Notes: a model not told the origin generated them from the letters alone. Positions 1 to 6,150 are shown, counted from the first letter of the stretch. The stretch: 7,839 nt of DNA from Actinomycetes bacterium (GCA_021792075.1 JAJYVK010000067.1:1-7839); one strand, 5' to 3'. Numbers and translations are program-made.

Positions 1-1009
1 GGTTCGGCAGGAGACCCTTTTCATAATGCGAAATGTTGTTCTGCTTGTTAAGCACGCTGCGTGCCAACGAGAGTATCTGCGGAGTCGAACGATAGTTGTG
101 GGCGAGTACGACCGTTCTAGCACTCTCGTAGCGAGTCGGCAGCGACGTGATCAAGTTGGGATCGGCGCCGTTCCAGGAGTAGATGGCCTGATGGGGATCA
201 CCCACCACACATAGATCGGTCCTATCTCCTAAGAGAGCATTGACAAGGTTCATTTGGACGGCGTTTATGTCTTGGAATTCGTCTATATAGAGGTGGCGCA
301 TGCGGTAGCGTTCCGTCGCCTGGAAGGCGCGGTCGCCGAGAAGCACTTGAGTTGCACGGATGATCAGGTCATCGTAGTCGAGCTTTCGAAATCTGGATTT
401 GATCTCTTCGTAATTAAGAAAGACCTCTGCCATCTCAGACGGCGTCAGAGGGATGTTTCGATCGAGAGCAACTGCGGTGTCGGAGTACTCTGAAGGTGTC
501 AATCCCCTTGCTTTAGCCCACTCTATTTCGGCGCTTACAGACGAGATCAGAGATCTCCGAGCGACCTCGCTCTCAGTTTGTGATTCACTCCTTGGCCACA
601 CATTATTCGCGTTTTGCGTCTTCGCCCTGGCTCCGATGCGAGCAATCGATTCTGTAATGATCTTGGATTTCGATTCTAGGAGTTGGTATGGAACCATCTC
701 CTTGGACTCCCAGTACCTCTGAAGGATCCGAAGAGCAGCGGCGTGAAATGTCTGGGCTTCTATCTGGTCTCTCATCTCGAGAGATTGAAGCCGTTGTTTG
801 AGTTCGCTGGCGGCTTTCTTCGTAAAGGTCACAGCCAAGGTATGGCGTGCGTCTGCGTCGCCGGTGGCAATTCTGTAGGCAATTCTGCGCGTGAGTACCC
901 GGGTTTTTCCGGAGCCGGCTCCAGCGATTATCACGAGCGGGTGCTCCTTTGTGGTGACTGCTTCCAGCTGTTCGTGGTTCAGATTGCTGAGTATCTCTTG
1001 GACGCGCAT
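1..1009 (-). CDS. UvrD/PcrA-type DNA helicase (UvrD2-like), N-terminal part, 3' truncated by window edge
   Basis: Superfamily 1A 3'-5' DNA helicase; members use ATP to unwind DNA in repair and replication restart. The frame is open from ATG at 1009 to the left edge (336 residues seen). Helicase motifs appear in order: Q-motif LNHEQLEAV (10-18), Walker A AGAGSGKTR (29-37), motif Ia TFTKKAASEL (61-70), motif Ic QTFHAAALRIL (86-96), motif II YIDEFQDIN (241-249), motif III VVGDPHQAIYSWNGA (268-282) and NYRST (305-309). This covers domains 1A/1B and the start of 2A; the rest lies outside the window. The start fits the family because the Q-motif lies about 10 residues in; the same frame has a TGA at 1088-1090 and no start codon between. 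A purine-rich stretch (AAGAGGGG, minus strand 1036-1029) lies rather far upstream for a ribosome binding site. The GDPHQAIYSWNGA form of motif III resembles actinobacterial UvrD2 more than UvrD1/PcrA, but the C-terminal domain that would decide (HRDC in UvrD2) is not visible. Confidence 0.95.
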   Translation of the reverse strand, partial: MRVQEILSNLNHEQLEAVTTKEHPLVIIAGAGSGKTRVLTRRIAYRIATGDADARHTLAVTFTKKAASELKQRLQSLEMRDQIEAQTFHAAALRILQRYWESKEMVPYQLLESKSKIITESIARIGARAKTQNANNVWPRSESQTESEVARRSLISSVSAEIEWAKARGLTPSEYSDTAVALDRNIPLTPSEMAEVFLNYEEIKSRFRKLDYDDLIIRATQVLLGDRAFQATERYRMRHLYIDEFQDINAVQMNLVNALLGDRTDLCVVGDPHQAIYSWNGADPNLITSLPTRYESARTVVLAHNYRSTPQILSLARSVLNKQNNISHYEKGLLPN

Positions 1010-1474
1010 ATCGACCGTTATTGACCTGCCCCTCTTTGGAGCGAGGCCGTTCTTGGGATAACACGAGGCCTGGTTCTGTCTGGCCTTTCAGAACTCGAAG
1101 TCTGAACCGGTCTCTGTGGTGAGCCATGAAAGCGCTTTGCGTGCAGCAACTTTTGGTTCCCCATCGACACCGTATAGGGGAGGTGCCGCACAGCATCTTC
1201 GTTATCGACGTTGATGCTCGCGGCACAGGCAAAGCCCGTGCGACTCTTGTAGTTTCTGACTCGGGTTTTCTCTATGTCTGGCCAATGGCTGGTCCTCACG
1301 AGCTTAGCCTACCTCGCGGTCGTGACACCATCTGTAAACTCTGTTGCGGGTTGCATTTGCCCAAGTAGCAATTTTTCGCCATCCACCATGAGAGGGTACG
1401 GCGCTCCCTTTAGTCCACGTATGGGCTTTCTCACGAAGGTTATCTTCTCAGAACAGTTGCCAGTAGTGAAATAC
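1010..1474. other. Gap without a recognisable gene; possible decayed ORF on minus strand
   Basis: These 465 bases separate the radical SAM stop from the helicase start, and no family is recognised on either strand. On the minus strand one frame is open from 1488 to 1018 except for a single TAG at 1309-1311 (59 codons before it, 96 after). Its pieces could start at GTG 1434 (41 residues, containing GAPYPLMVDGEKLLLGQ) and GTG 1299 (93 residues, containing SRTGFACAASINVDNEDAV). From about 1165 the frame one base away reads more like protein (GVDGEPKVAARKALSWLTTE) and ends at TGA 1088-1090, which would fit a one-base loss in the C-run near 1160. This could be a gene remnant, very small genes, or chance. 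No tRNA, terminator with a T-tract or repeat array was seen. A plus-strand frame across 1126-1368 resembles no known family. Confidence 0.3.
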
Positions 1475-1488
1475 CTATCGGAGGTGAT
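1018..1488 (-). pseudogene. Candidate degraded small gene (tentative)
   Basis: This is the minus-strand frame described for the gap: open for about 155 codons with one internal TAG (1309-1311) and an apparent frame change near 1160. It ends with TAA at 1018-1020, nine bases before the helicase ATG, which is gene-like spacing. It overlaps the last 14 bases of the radical SAM gene. No family is recognised, no cysteine-pair, Walker or helix-turn-helix motif is visible, and codon use cannot decide because base composition is balanced. The pieces may equally be spurious open frames. Confidence 0.2.
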
Positions 1489-2884
1489 TCAACTGCGATT
1501 TCGTCGGTTCTGCGCAACAAAACCACGATTCGCTCAGTCGCGGCTTGCTTCCACAGCTCGGAAGGGTCACACGCTTGGGAATTGGAATGTCGAAGCGGCG
1601 ATACATGGTTTCGCGCATCAGTCCGAAAGCATCAGTCGCATTGAGTCTGCCTGCCTGCGAGTCTTCAGCCACGGACGCCCACTCCAGCTGAAGTTGATCG
1701 ATTCGTGGGTCGTTGCTATGCCATTCAAAGGAGAGCAGCTCAGGGTCCCATTCTCCGAACTTGGTTTCCGTTTCAGTTAAAACGAGCGATTCTAGAGGAA
1801 CAAGGAGGCGGATGGAGAGCTGGACAGGGTCCACGCTTTCGAGAAGGTCGTGATCGAACAAGAATTCCACGAGGTCGATCAAGCTGTCCTTATCTGTCCA
1901 AGGAGTAAATGGCACAAAAGAGGGTCTTACCTCGATTCCCTTTTCGCGCATGATGCCTAGGGCCTCGATAATCTCAGCACGGGTATGTCCCTTGCCAAGC
2001 TTTGCGAGAATATGGTCCGATGTATGCTCAAAAGCCGAGACTATGAACCTGAGTCCGAGTTCGTTTAGCTCTCCCCAGATGTTACGGTGCTCAAGAACGT
2101 GCTCAACCTTCACCGTCGCGTCAAACGTCATATCCGGATGAGCTTCGTGCATCGCTCTGGCTACTTTCAAAGAGTGTGTGGGGCCGTTTAGAAAATCAGG
2201 GTCACCGAACGTGATGTGCCTTGCGCCTTCCTGGTATAGCTGGTCGATCTGAGATAGGACGACCTTAGAAGGGATCGCCTTGAATCTTCCATGGAAGACT
2301 ACGGGAATGGGGCAATGGCGACACATATGGGCACACCCGACAGTGGTTTCCACGTAGCCGACGAGCTGTTTTTCTCCGTCGGCGATGAGGTGGGCATAAC
2401 TTTGGAGCCCTGGGAGTGTAGAACGATCGGGAAGTGCCGCCGCGGCCGGTCGTTGCGAAGCCTGCCCCGGGTCGATCCCGAGCGCCCGGAGAATAGTGTC
2501 GCTATCATCTGAGGAGATTGCGAGGTTGTACGAGTCGGATGAAGCAATCGCCACTTTTGAATAGACTCCGAGCGCAATTATCTCTACTGAGGTTCCGAGA
2601 GTCTCCCTAGCCCTGTCTGCAATCTCGTTGCCGAGTCTGGTGGCGGTATGCATCGGGACCGAGATAACAATGTGCGTGGGAGGAAGGCGATTTCCCAAGA
2701 GAAAATCCTCTTCGCTGGTGAATGACCTTCGCTCCACAGAGTTGTCGCAGAGCTCATAATCGATTCCAGATGATTTGAAAATGCTTGCAAGCCGGGCCAG
2801 GACGAGAGGCTGGTGACCGAGTTCGTATGTCGAAACCGCGAGCACCCTGACGGTTTTTCCTGCACTGTTTTGTTGTGTTTTCAT
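1475..2884 (-). CDS. CCAEP-tail radical SAM protein with N-terminal B12-binding-like domain
   Basis: Radical SAM enzyme of 469 residues, probably cytoplasmic. The cluster-binding motif CAHMCRHC (184-191) has the canonical CxxxCxxC spacing, so C184, C188 and C191 should hold the [4Fe-4S] cluster that cleaves S-adenosylmethionine. GDPDFLN (227-233) follows as the usual second strand motif. Residues 12-135 look like the Rossmann-type domain found before many radical SAM cores (VRVLAVSTYELGHQP at 12-26), but no cobalamin-ligating DxHxxG motif is seen. The C-terminus carries SWFCCAEPT (453-461). From memory this matches a family named CUAEP/CCAEP-tail radical SAM (seleno)protein, in which some members have selenocysteine at the second Cys; here both are ordinary Cys codons (TGT TGC). 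The start ATG overlaps the ATP-grasp stop as ATGA (2884-2881), and no separate Shine-Dalgarno is obvious, so translation is probably coupled. Substrate and product are unknown. Confidence 0.93.
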   Translation of the reverse strand: MKTQQNSAGKTVRVLAVSTYELGHQPLVLARLASIFKSSGIDYELCDNSVERRSFTSEEDFLLGNRLPPTHIVISVPMHTATRLGNEIADRARETLGTSVEIIALGVYSKVAIASSDSYNLAISSDDSDTILRALGIDPGQASQRPAAAALPDRSTLPGLQSYAHLIADGEKQLVGYVETTVGCAHMCRHCPIPVVFHGRFKAIPSKVVLSQIDQLYQEGARHITFGDPDFLNGPTHSLKVARAMHEAHPDMTFDATVKVEHVLEHRNIWGELNELGLRFIVSAFEHTSDHILAKLGKGHTRAEIIEALGIMREKGIEVRPSFVPFTPWTDKDSLIDLVEFLFDHDLLESVDPVQLSIRLLVPLESLVLTETETKFGEWDPELLSFEWHSNDPRIDQLQLEWASVAEDSQAGRLNATDAFGLMRETMYRRFDIPIPKRVTLPSCGSKPRLSESWFCCAEPTKSQLNHLR

Positions 2885-4104
2885 GAAATTTCAATTTCTA
2901 ATCTGTTGACTGCTTCTTCCAAAGACCTGACTACGGCTCGTGCCGAAGGCGCCTTTGCAAAGACGAAGCCAAGGTATTTAGCGTCGTAGGGGATTGGGAG
3001 CACGTCGGTGTCGGCACTGTATGTCATGTCGACTCCGGTTACCCACCTAACCGCTTTGGCTCGGTCTATTCCGTTGATCTCTTTAAGCCTTCCCTTGCGT
3101 GGCACAGGGATCATATAAACCCCCGAGGCTTGATTTTCAAAGGACAGATCGGGGGCATGGAGCCCCAGTGCTTCTGCGAGTATCACTTCCTCAATGCTTG
3201 TACCTCCGGAAAGCGGGACGGCCTTGGAGCAGGTTCCACCGATCGACCGAGCGGCGAGCTCTACGAAGTAGATCTCGCCGCTACCAGTAATTCGGAATTC
3301 GGCATGGATGGGGCCGGTTTTTATCTCCAGGGCTGTTCTGGTACTATCCAAAACTTCGAAAAGCCGATCGGCTGTTTCCTTGGTGAGAGAGGTTGGAGTG
3401 ACGTAAATAGTCTCCGCGAAAAAAGGGCCGTGAAGTGGCTGTGGCTTGTCAAAAATGGTGAGAATCCGCAGCTCTCCACCGATCACTATCGCTTCGACGG
3501 CATATTCTGTTCCGTGGATATACTCTTCGATGAGGAGAGGATACTCGCTGGCGCATCCGTGTGAAGCCTGAATTGCCCGTACGATCGGTACGGCTTCGCG
3601 TACCTCCTGTGCTGAGTTGGCCCGAATAACCCCAATCGATCCGGACAGAGTTGCCGGCTTGATCACTAGGGGAAACCTTCCAATGGTGGACAGCTTTTCC
3701 TCAAGTCTCTCGCCTTCTCGATAAGTCTGAAAAATTGGCTGAGCCACATTGCATTCCATGAGCCTCTGCCTCATTGCGATCTTGTTTTGGGCCAGGTCGG
3801 TCGTAGAGGTCGAGATATGTTTGAGGCCGAGCTCCTGGCTGGCGAGCGCGGCTGTTTTGAGGCCGGCGTCGTCGATGGACACGATGGCATCAAAGTGGCT
3901 GGTCTCGTTGGCCAGCTTTATCTGAGACAAACCTTCTTGAGGATGATCTAGCGAGACAACTATCGCCCGATCTCCCATGCGATGTGCCATGGGAAACGGC
4001 TCCTGCGATGCAATGGTGAGTGAAACACCCAGATGGGAGGCCGCGCTGATAAAGGCCTGGGCTCTGTAAGTTTCCGTGGGTACAAGAAGTAGGACGTTTT
4101 TCAC
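2881..4104 (-). CDS. ATP-grasp domain ligase, partner of the radical SAM protein
   Basis: A 407-residue ATP-grasp protein, a class that activates a carboxylate as acyl-phosphate and joins it to an amine or similar nucleophile. The N-terminal pre-ATP-grasp domain starts KNVLLLVPTETYRAQAF (2-18). The nucleotide-binding part shows FPLVIKPATLSGSIGV (144-159, K149 and a Gly/Ser-rich loop) and LLIEEYIHGTEYAVEA (190-205). The metal-binding part shows GPIHAEFRI (264-272, E269) and YFVELAARSIGG (279-290, E282), where the usual ExNxR asparagine is replaced by Ala. The C-terminal YLGFVFAKA (377-385) resembles L-amino acid ligase-like enzymes. The frame runs on upstream to 4284, but that would overlap the divergent nfu gene; GTG 4104 directly precedes the family-like N-terminus. 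No Shine-Dalgarno is visible, and a TAGAAT element ending 10 bases upstream would give a nearly leaderless mRNA. It is first in the operon with the radical SAM gene. The substrate is not predictable. Confidence 0.92.
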   Translation of the reverse strand: MKNVLLLVPTETYRAQAFISAASHLGVSLTIASQEPFPMAHRMGDRAIVVSLDHPQEGLSQIKLANETSHFDAIVSIDDAGLKTAALASQELGLKHISTSTTDLAQNKIAMRQRLMECNVAQPIFQTYREGERLEEKLSTIGRFPLVIKPATLSGSIGVIRANSAQEVREAVPIVRAIQASHGCASEYPLLIEEYIHGTEYAVEAIVIGGELRILTIFDKPQPLHGPFFAETIYVTPTSLTKETADRLFEVLDSTRTALEIKTGPIHAEFRITGSGEIYFVELAARSIGGTCSKAVPLSGGTSIEEVILAEALGLHAPDLSFENQASGVYMIPVPRKGRLKEINGIDRAKAVRWVTGVDMTYSADTDVLPIPYDAKYLGFVFAKAPSARAVVRSLEEAVNRLEIEIS

Positions 4105-4207
4105 TTGACTTAAGATTCTACTAGCCAGGTAGTATTTATTAGTTGAACGTAATACTTGAAAATGGGATTTACGTAGAATCGATCTAAATGCAACGGTTGG
4201 AGTTCGC
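4105..4207. promoter_or_regulatory. Divergent promoter region with mirrored TAGAAT elements
   Basis: This 103-base region separates the divergent ATP-grasp and nfu starts. An 8-bp inverted repeat, GATTCTAC (4114-4121) and GTAGAATC (4173-4180), places a -10-like TAGAAT on each strand facing its own gene. On the minus strand it would start transcription about 4 bases before GTG 4104 (leaderless); on the plus strand about 22 bases before GTG 4208. Good -35 boxes are not seen at the standard spacing; TTGAAC lies at 4143-4148, too far from the plus-strand element. The assignment is tentative and the repeat could instead be a regulator site. Confidence 0.35.
4199..4202 (+). promoter_or_regulatory. 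Shine-Dalgarno site of nfu
   Basis: GGAG lies five bases before GTG 4208 and decides this non-ATG start for the Nfu-like protein; no other start nearby has comparable support. Confidence 0.6.
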
Positions 4208-4864
4208 GTGGAAAGTGTCTTTGGTTCAAATGATACGGGAGTTCTCGAGGTAACGGACAGAGCTCTTTCTGAAATTCTCGACATTCGGTCTCAAGAGCCC
4301 GAACCTGAAAAGCTTGCTTTGTGGGTCGAGATTTCGGGCGTCAGTGGGAATAGCTACTCCTACGATGTCTACTTTCAAAACAAGAGCGATGCAAGCAGAG
4401 ATGACGCGGTAGTGGAACTTGGCGATATCGCGATCGTCGTCCCATCGACTAGCGTTGCTTCGATCTCGGGATCGAAGCTCGACTTGGGTGGCGATGATGG
4501 CTCAGGAGGTTTGATGATAGTCAATCCAAACTCACCTGTCTTAGACGAACTGCCATTGCCTGAGGAGCTCTTGAACGCGGACCTGAGCAGTCCAGCGGCA
4601 CAGGAGATCATCCGAGTACTGCAGGAAGAGATAAACCCAGCCATCGCGTCTCATGGAGGCAGGGCGGATCTAGTTGCTGTATCAGACTCGATTGCTTACC
4701 TTCGACTCTCCGGGGGCTGCCAGGGTTGTGGAATGGCGTCAGTGACTCTGTCACAGGGTATCGAAGTTGCCATCAAAGAGGCTGTGCCTGAGATCACCGC
4801 CGTGAGAGACGTCACGGATCATCTTCACGGTTCGAATCCCTATTACGAGGCTTCAAAGAAATAA
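4208..4864 (+). CDS. NfuA-like Fe-S cluster carrier (degenerate A-type domain + NifU C-terminal domain)
   Basis: A 218-residue Fe-S carrier of the NfuA type, which receives clusters from the assembly scaffold and passes them to client enzymes. Residues about 11-108 resemble an A-type (IscA/HesB) fold but contain no cysteine, as in NfuA, where this domain is degenerate. Residues about 129-205 are the NifU-like C-terminal domain, with EEINPAIASHGGRADLV (140-156) and the cluster motif GGCQGCGMA (169-177; C171 and C174). These are the only two cysteines; dimers of the family bind one [4Fe-4S] cluster through the two CxxC pairs. The C-terminal VTDHLHGSNPYY (202-213) is typical. GTG is chosen for the GGAG five bases upstream. 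The gene is divergent from an operon encoding a radical SAM enzyme and ends 36 bases before a strong terminator. A DNA stretch near 4831 looks like a tRNA T-loop but codes for this conserved tail. Confidence 0.95.
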   Translation: MESVFGSNDTGVLEVTDRALSEILDIRSQEPEPEKLALWVEISGVSGNSYSYDVYFQNKSDASRDDAVVELGDIAIVVPSTSVASISGSKLDLGGDDGSGGLMIVNPNSPVLDELPLPEELLNADLSSPAAQEIIRVLQEEINPAIASHGGRADLVAVSDSIAYLRLSGGCQGCGMASVTLSQGIEVAIKEAVPEITAVRDVTDHLHGSNPYYEASKK

Positions 4865-4899
4865 GCCGCAGAAGCGTTACCGGAATTGTTCAAGATGTG

Positions 4900-4943
4900 A
4901 ATATAAAAGAGCGGGCACACATCGCTGCCCGCTCTTTTATATT
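4900..4943. terminator. Bidirectional intrinsic terminator between nfu and yceI
   Basis: A perfect 18-bp inverted repeat (4900-4917 and 4926-4943) surrounds an 8-base loop. Each arm has a GC-rich inner part (GAGCGGGCA) and an A/T outer part, so either strand reads as a GC hairpin followed by TTTTATATT. It lies between the stops of the convergent nfu (4864) and yceI (4962) genes and should end transcription in both directions. Confidence 0.92.
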
Positions 4944-4961
4944 ACGAGATCCTCTTATGGG

Positions 4962-5519
4962 TCATGCCTTGATGAGCTCAACTTCCAAAGATATTTGGAT
5001 TTTGTCACTCACGAGGACGCCGCTTCCTTCCAGCGGGACGTTCCATTCCATGCCGAAGTCCTTGCGAGAAATCTCTCCAGTGGCGGTGAATCCCGAACGG
5101 GTGTTTCCCCAGGGATCCTTGGTTACGCCGTTGAACTCGAGATTGAGGGTGAGGCTTCGCGTGGTGCCATGGATGGTGAGGTTGCCTGCGAGAGCATAGT
5201 GGTCACCGGCAGGGGTGATCGATGTTGAGGTAAACGTGATTTTGGGGAACTTCTCGACATCGAAGAAGTCGGCTGATTTCAGGTGGTTGTCTCGCTCCTG
5301 TTCTCCGGTTGAAACCGATGCGACGTCGATCTCTGCTGAAATCTTGGATTGGGTCAGATCTTCGGCGACTTCGATTGACGCTGAAAACGATGAGAATGAA
5401 CCCCGCACTTTGGTAACGACCAAATGCCGTGCAGTGAATTCAATGGCAGAGTGAGCCGGGTCAATGTTCCAAGTGCCTGGTTCGATCGAGAGATCTGATG
5501 CTTTGGTAGGTGCAGCCAT
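4962..5519 (-). CDS. YceI-family lipocalin-like protein
   Basis: A 185-residue YceI-family protein; the family forms a beta-barrel with a long hydrophobic pocket that binds polyisoprenoid-like or other lipid ligands. Family features run the whole length: WNIDPAHSAIEF (17-28), ERDNHLKSADFFDVEKFP (75-92), LTIHGTTRSLTL (114-125), RSGFTATGEISRKDFGM (141-157) and SDKIQISLEVELI (171-183). No signal peptide is seen, so unlike E. coli YceI it should act in the cytoplasm. The start is ATG 5519, because GGAGG (5529-5525) sits five bases before it; the ATG at 5531 would overlap that site. It is divergent from a MarR-type regulator, which probably controls it, and convergent with nfu across a strong terminator. 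The ligand and role are unknown. Confidence 0.95.
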   Translation of the reverse strand: MAAPTKASDLSIEPGTWNIDPAHSAIEFTARHLVVTKVRGSFSSFSASIEVAEDLTQSKISAEIDVASVSTGEQERDNHLKSADFFDVEKFPKITFTSTSITPAGDHYALAGNLTIHGTTRSLTLNLEFNGVTKDPWGNTRSGFTATGEISRKDFGMEWNVPLEGSGVLVSDKIQISLEVELIKA

Positions 5520-5524
5520 CGTTT

Positions 5525-5529
5525 CCTCC
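5525..5529 (-). promoter_or_regulatory. Shine-Dalgarno site deciding the yceI start
   Basis: GGAGG on the minus strand lies five bases before ATG 5519. It overlaps the region just after an in-frame ATG at 5531, which argues against that longer start. Confidence 0.75.
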
Positions 5530-5566
5530 ATTATCTTGAATGTAGTTAGAATCTGATGGGTTAGCT

Positions 5567-5572
5567 TATACT
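5567..5572 (+). promoter_or_regulatory. Candidate -10 element of the marR-type gene
   Basis: TATACT matches the -10 consensus at five of six bases. Transcription would start near 5579, only a few bases before ATG 5585 (or at TTG 5579), so the mRNA would be almost leaderless; this fits the lack of a Shine-Dalgarno. No clear -35 box is seen at standard spacing. Confidence 0.4.
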
Positions 5573-5578
5573 AGATAG

Positions 5579-5590
5579 TTGCAAATGCAA
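5579..5590. promoter_or_regulatory. Candidate MarR operator
   Basis: TTGCA and TGCAA form a perfect 5-bp inverted repeat around a 2-base centre. It covers the start of the marR-type gene and lies between the candidate -35 and -10 boxes of yceI, where a bound repressor would block both. The short arms make chance possible. Confidence 0.3.
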
Positions 5591-6079
5591 TCAAATTTCG
5601 ATGACAAATCCGCAGTGACGGGAATTCAATGGCTCGATGAAATAGAAATGCGTGCCTGGCGAGGCATGCTGTCAGCTCACTCCTTTGTATATAGCCAGCT
5701 GGATGAGGAGCTGTACAGGACTCATGGCATCACCTTTGCCGAATACGAGGTGCTGGTGCACACATCCGAAGGACCTGGTGGATCCATAAGAATGTCTAAC
5801 CTGGCTGAAGCGGCGCTTGTGTCAAGGTCCGGCCTTACGCGTCGCGTCCAGCATCTTGTTGCAGTTGGACTTCTAGAACGGAGACGGTGCAAAGAAGACA
5901 AGAGAGGCACATTTGCTGTTCTCACCCCATTGGGATGGGAGAAGCTGAGAGCTGCCGCCGCAACTCATATCAAAGGAGTTCGTGAGCACATGATCTCCAA
6001 ACTCTCCCGTGCAGATCTCGAAATACTGGCCTGCGCATTCGACAAGATTGCCGAACCCAACGTTTTCGAGGGTCACTGA
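5585..6079 (+). CDS. MarR-family transcriptional regulator
   Basis: A 164-residue winged helix-turn-helix regulator; MarR proteins bind palindromic operators as dimers, usually repressing neighbours until a ligand or oxidant releases them. The core reads ITFAEYEVLVHTSE (49-62), then MSNLAEAALVSRSGLTRRVQ (70-89) as helix-turn-helix with recognition helix SRSGLTRRVQHLVAVGLL (80-97), and a wing RRCKEDKRGTFAVLT (100-114) carrying the typical DxR. Flanking helices (about 17-46 and 120-158) would form the dimer interface. Two cysteines (102 and 150) do not match the N-terminal sensor cysteine of OhrR. ATG 5585 is preferred; TTG 5579, in frame two codons upstream, is an alternative, and neither has a Shine-Dalgarno. 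The divergent yceI gene and the shared promoter region suggest yceI as a target. Confidence 0.93.
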   Translation: MQSNFDDKSAVTGIQWLDEIEMRAWRGMLSAHSFVYSQLDEELYRTHGITFAEYEVLVHTSEGPGGSIRMSNLAEAALVSRSGLTRRVQHLVAVGLLERRRCKEDKRGTFAVLTPLGWEKLRAAAATHIKGVREHMISKLSRADLEILACAFDKIAEPNVFEGH

Positions 6080-6124
6080 ACTGACAAGACGTGCCGGATG
6101 TTGCTGGTCATGTCAGTTTGTCAG
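6079..6124. repeat. Inverted and direct TGTCAG repeats in a convergent intergenic region
   Basis: AACTGACA (6079-6086) and TGTCAGTT (6111-6118) are 8-bp inverted arms 24 bases apart, and TGTCAG recurs at 6119-6124. The repeats sit between the stops of the convergent marR-type and dimethylformamidase-like genes. There is no T-tract, so this is at best a weak terminator; it may be chance. Confidence 0.3.
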
Positions 6125-6150
6125 ACAAGAGTAAATTAGATGCTGGATGC

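Larger units (their letters stand above)
5565..5594 (-). promoter_or_regulatory. Candidate yceI promoter
   Basis: On the minus strand TTGATT (5594-5589) and TATAAG (5570-5565) are separated by 18 bases, a reasonable sigma-70-like pair. Transcription would begin near 5558, leaving a leader of about 40 bases that contains the GGAGG site. The -10 overlaps the one proposed for marR on the other strand. Confidence 0.4.

Noticed and set aside
1475..1530. Selenocysteine in the radical SAM tail.
   Set aside because: The second residue of the pair is TGC, an ordinary cysteine codon, and no in-frame TGA is present there.
1274..1780. Plus-strand open frame of 168 codons whose first residues look like a signal peptide.
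   Set aside because: It runs antisense through about 300 bases of the radical SAM gene, including its conserved CCAEP tail, and resembles no family.
2881..4104. RiPP precursor peptide accompanying the ATP-grasp and radical SAM genes.
   Set aside because: No short open frame with a leader-core pattern lies next to the pair; the small frames in 1018-1434 are not Cys-, Gly- or Ser-rich in a repeating way and have weak start signals.
4105..4284. Longer ATP-grasp reading frame starting at ATG 4284.
   Set aside because: It would overlap the start, ribosome site and first codons of the divergent nfu gene, and the extra 60 residues look nothing like the family N-terminus, which begins at GTG 4104.
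4825..4850. GGTTCGAATCCC resembling a tRNA T-arm on the plus strand.
   Set aside because: It lies in frame within the conserved C-terminal tail of the Nfu-like protein (HGSNPYY), and no acceptor, D or anticodon arm surrounds it.
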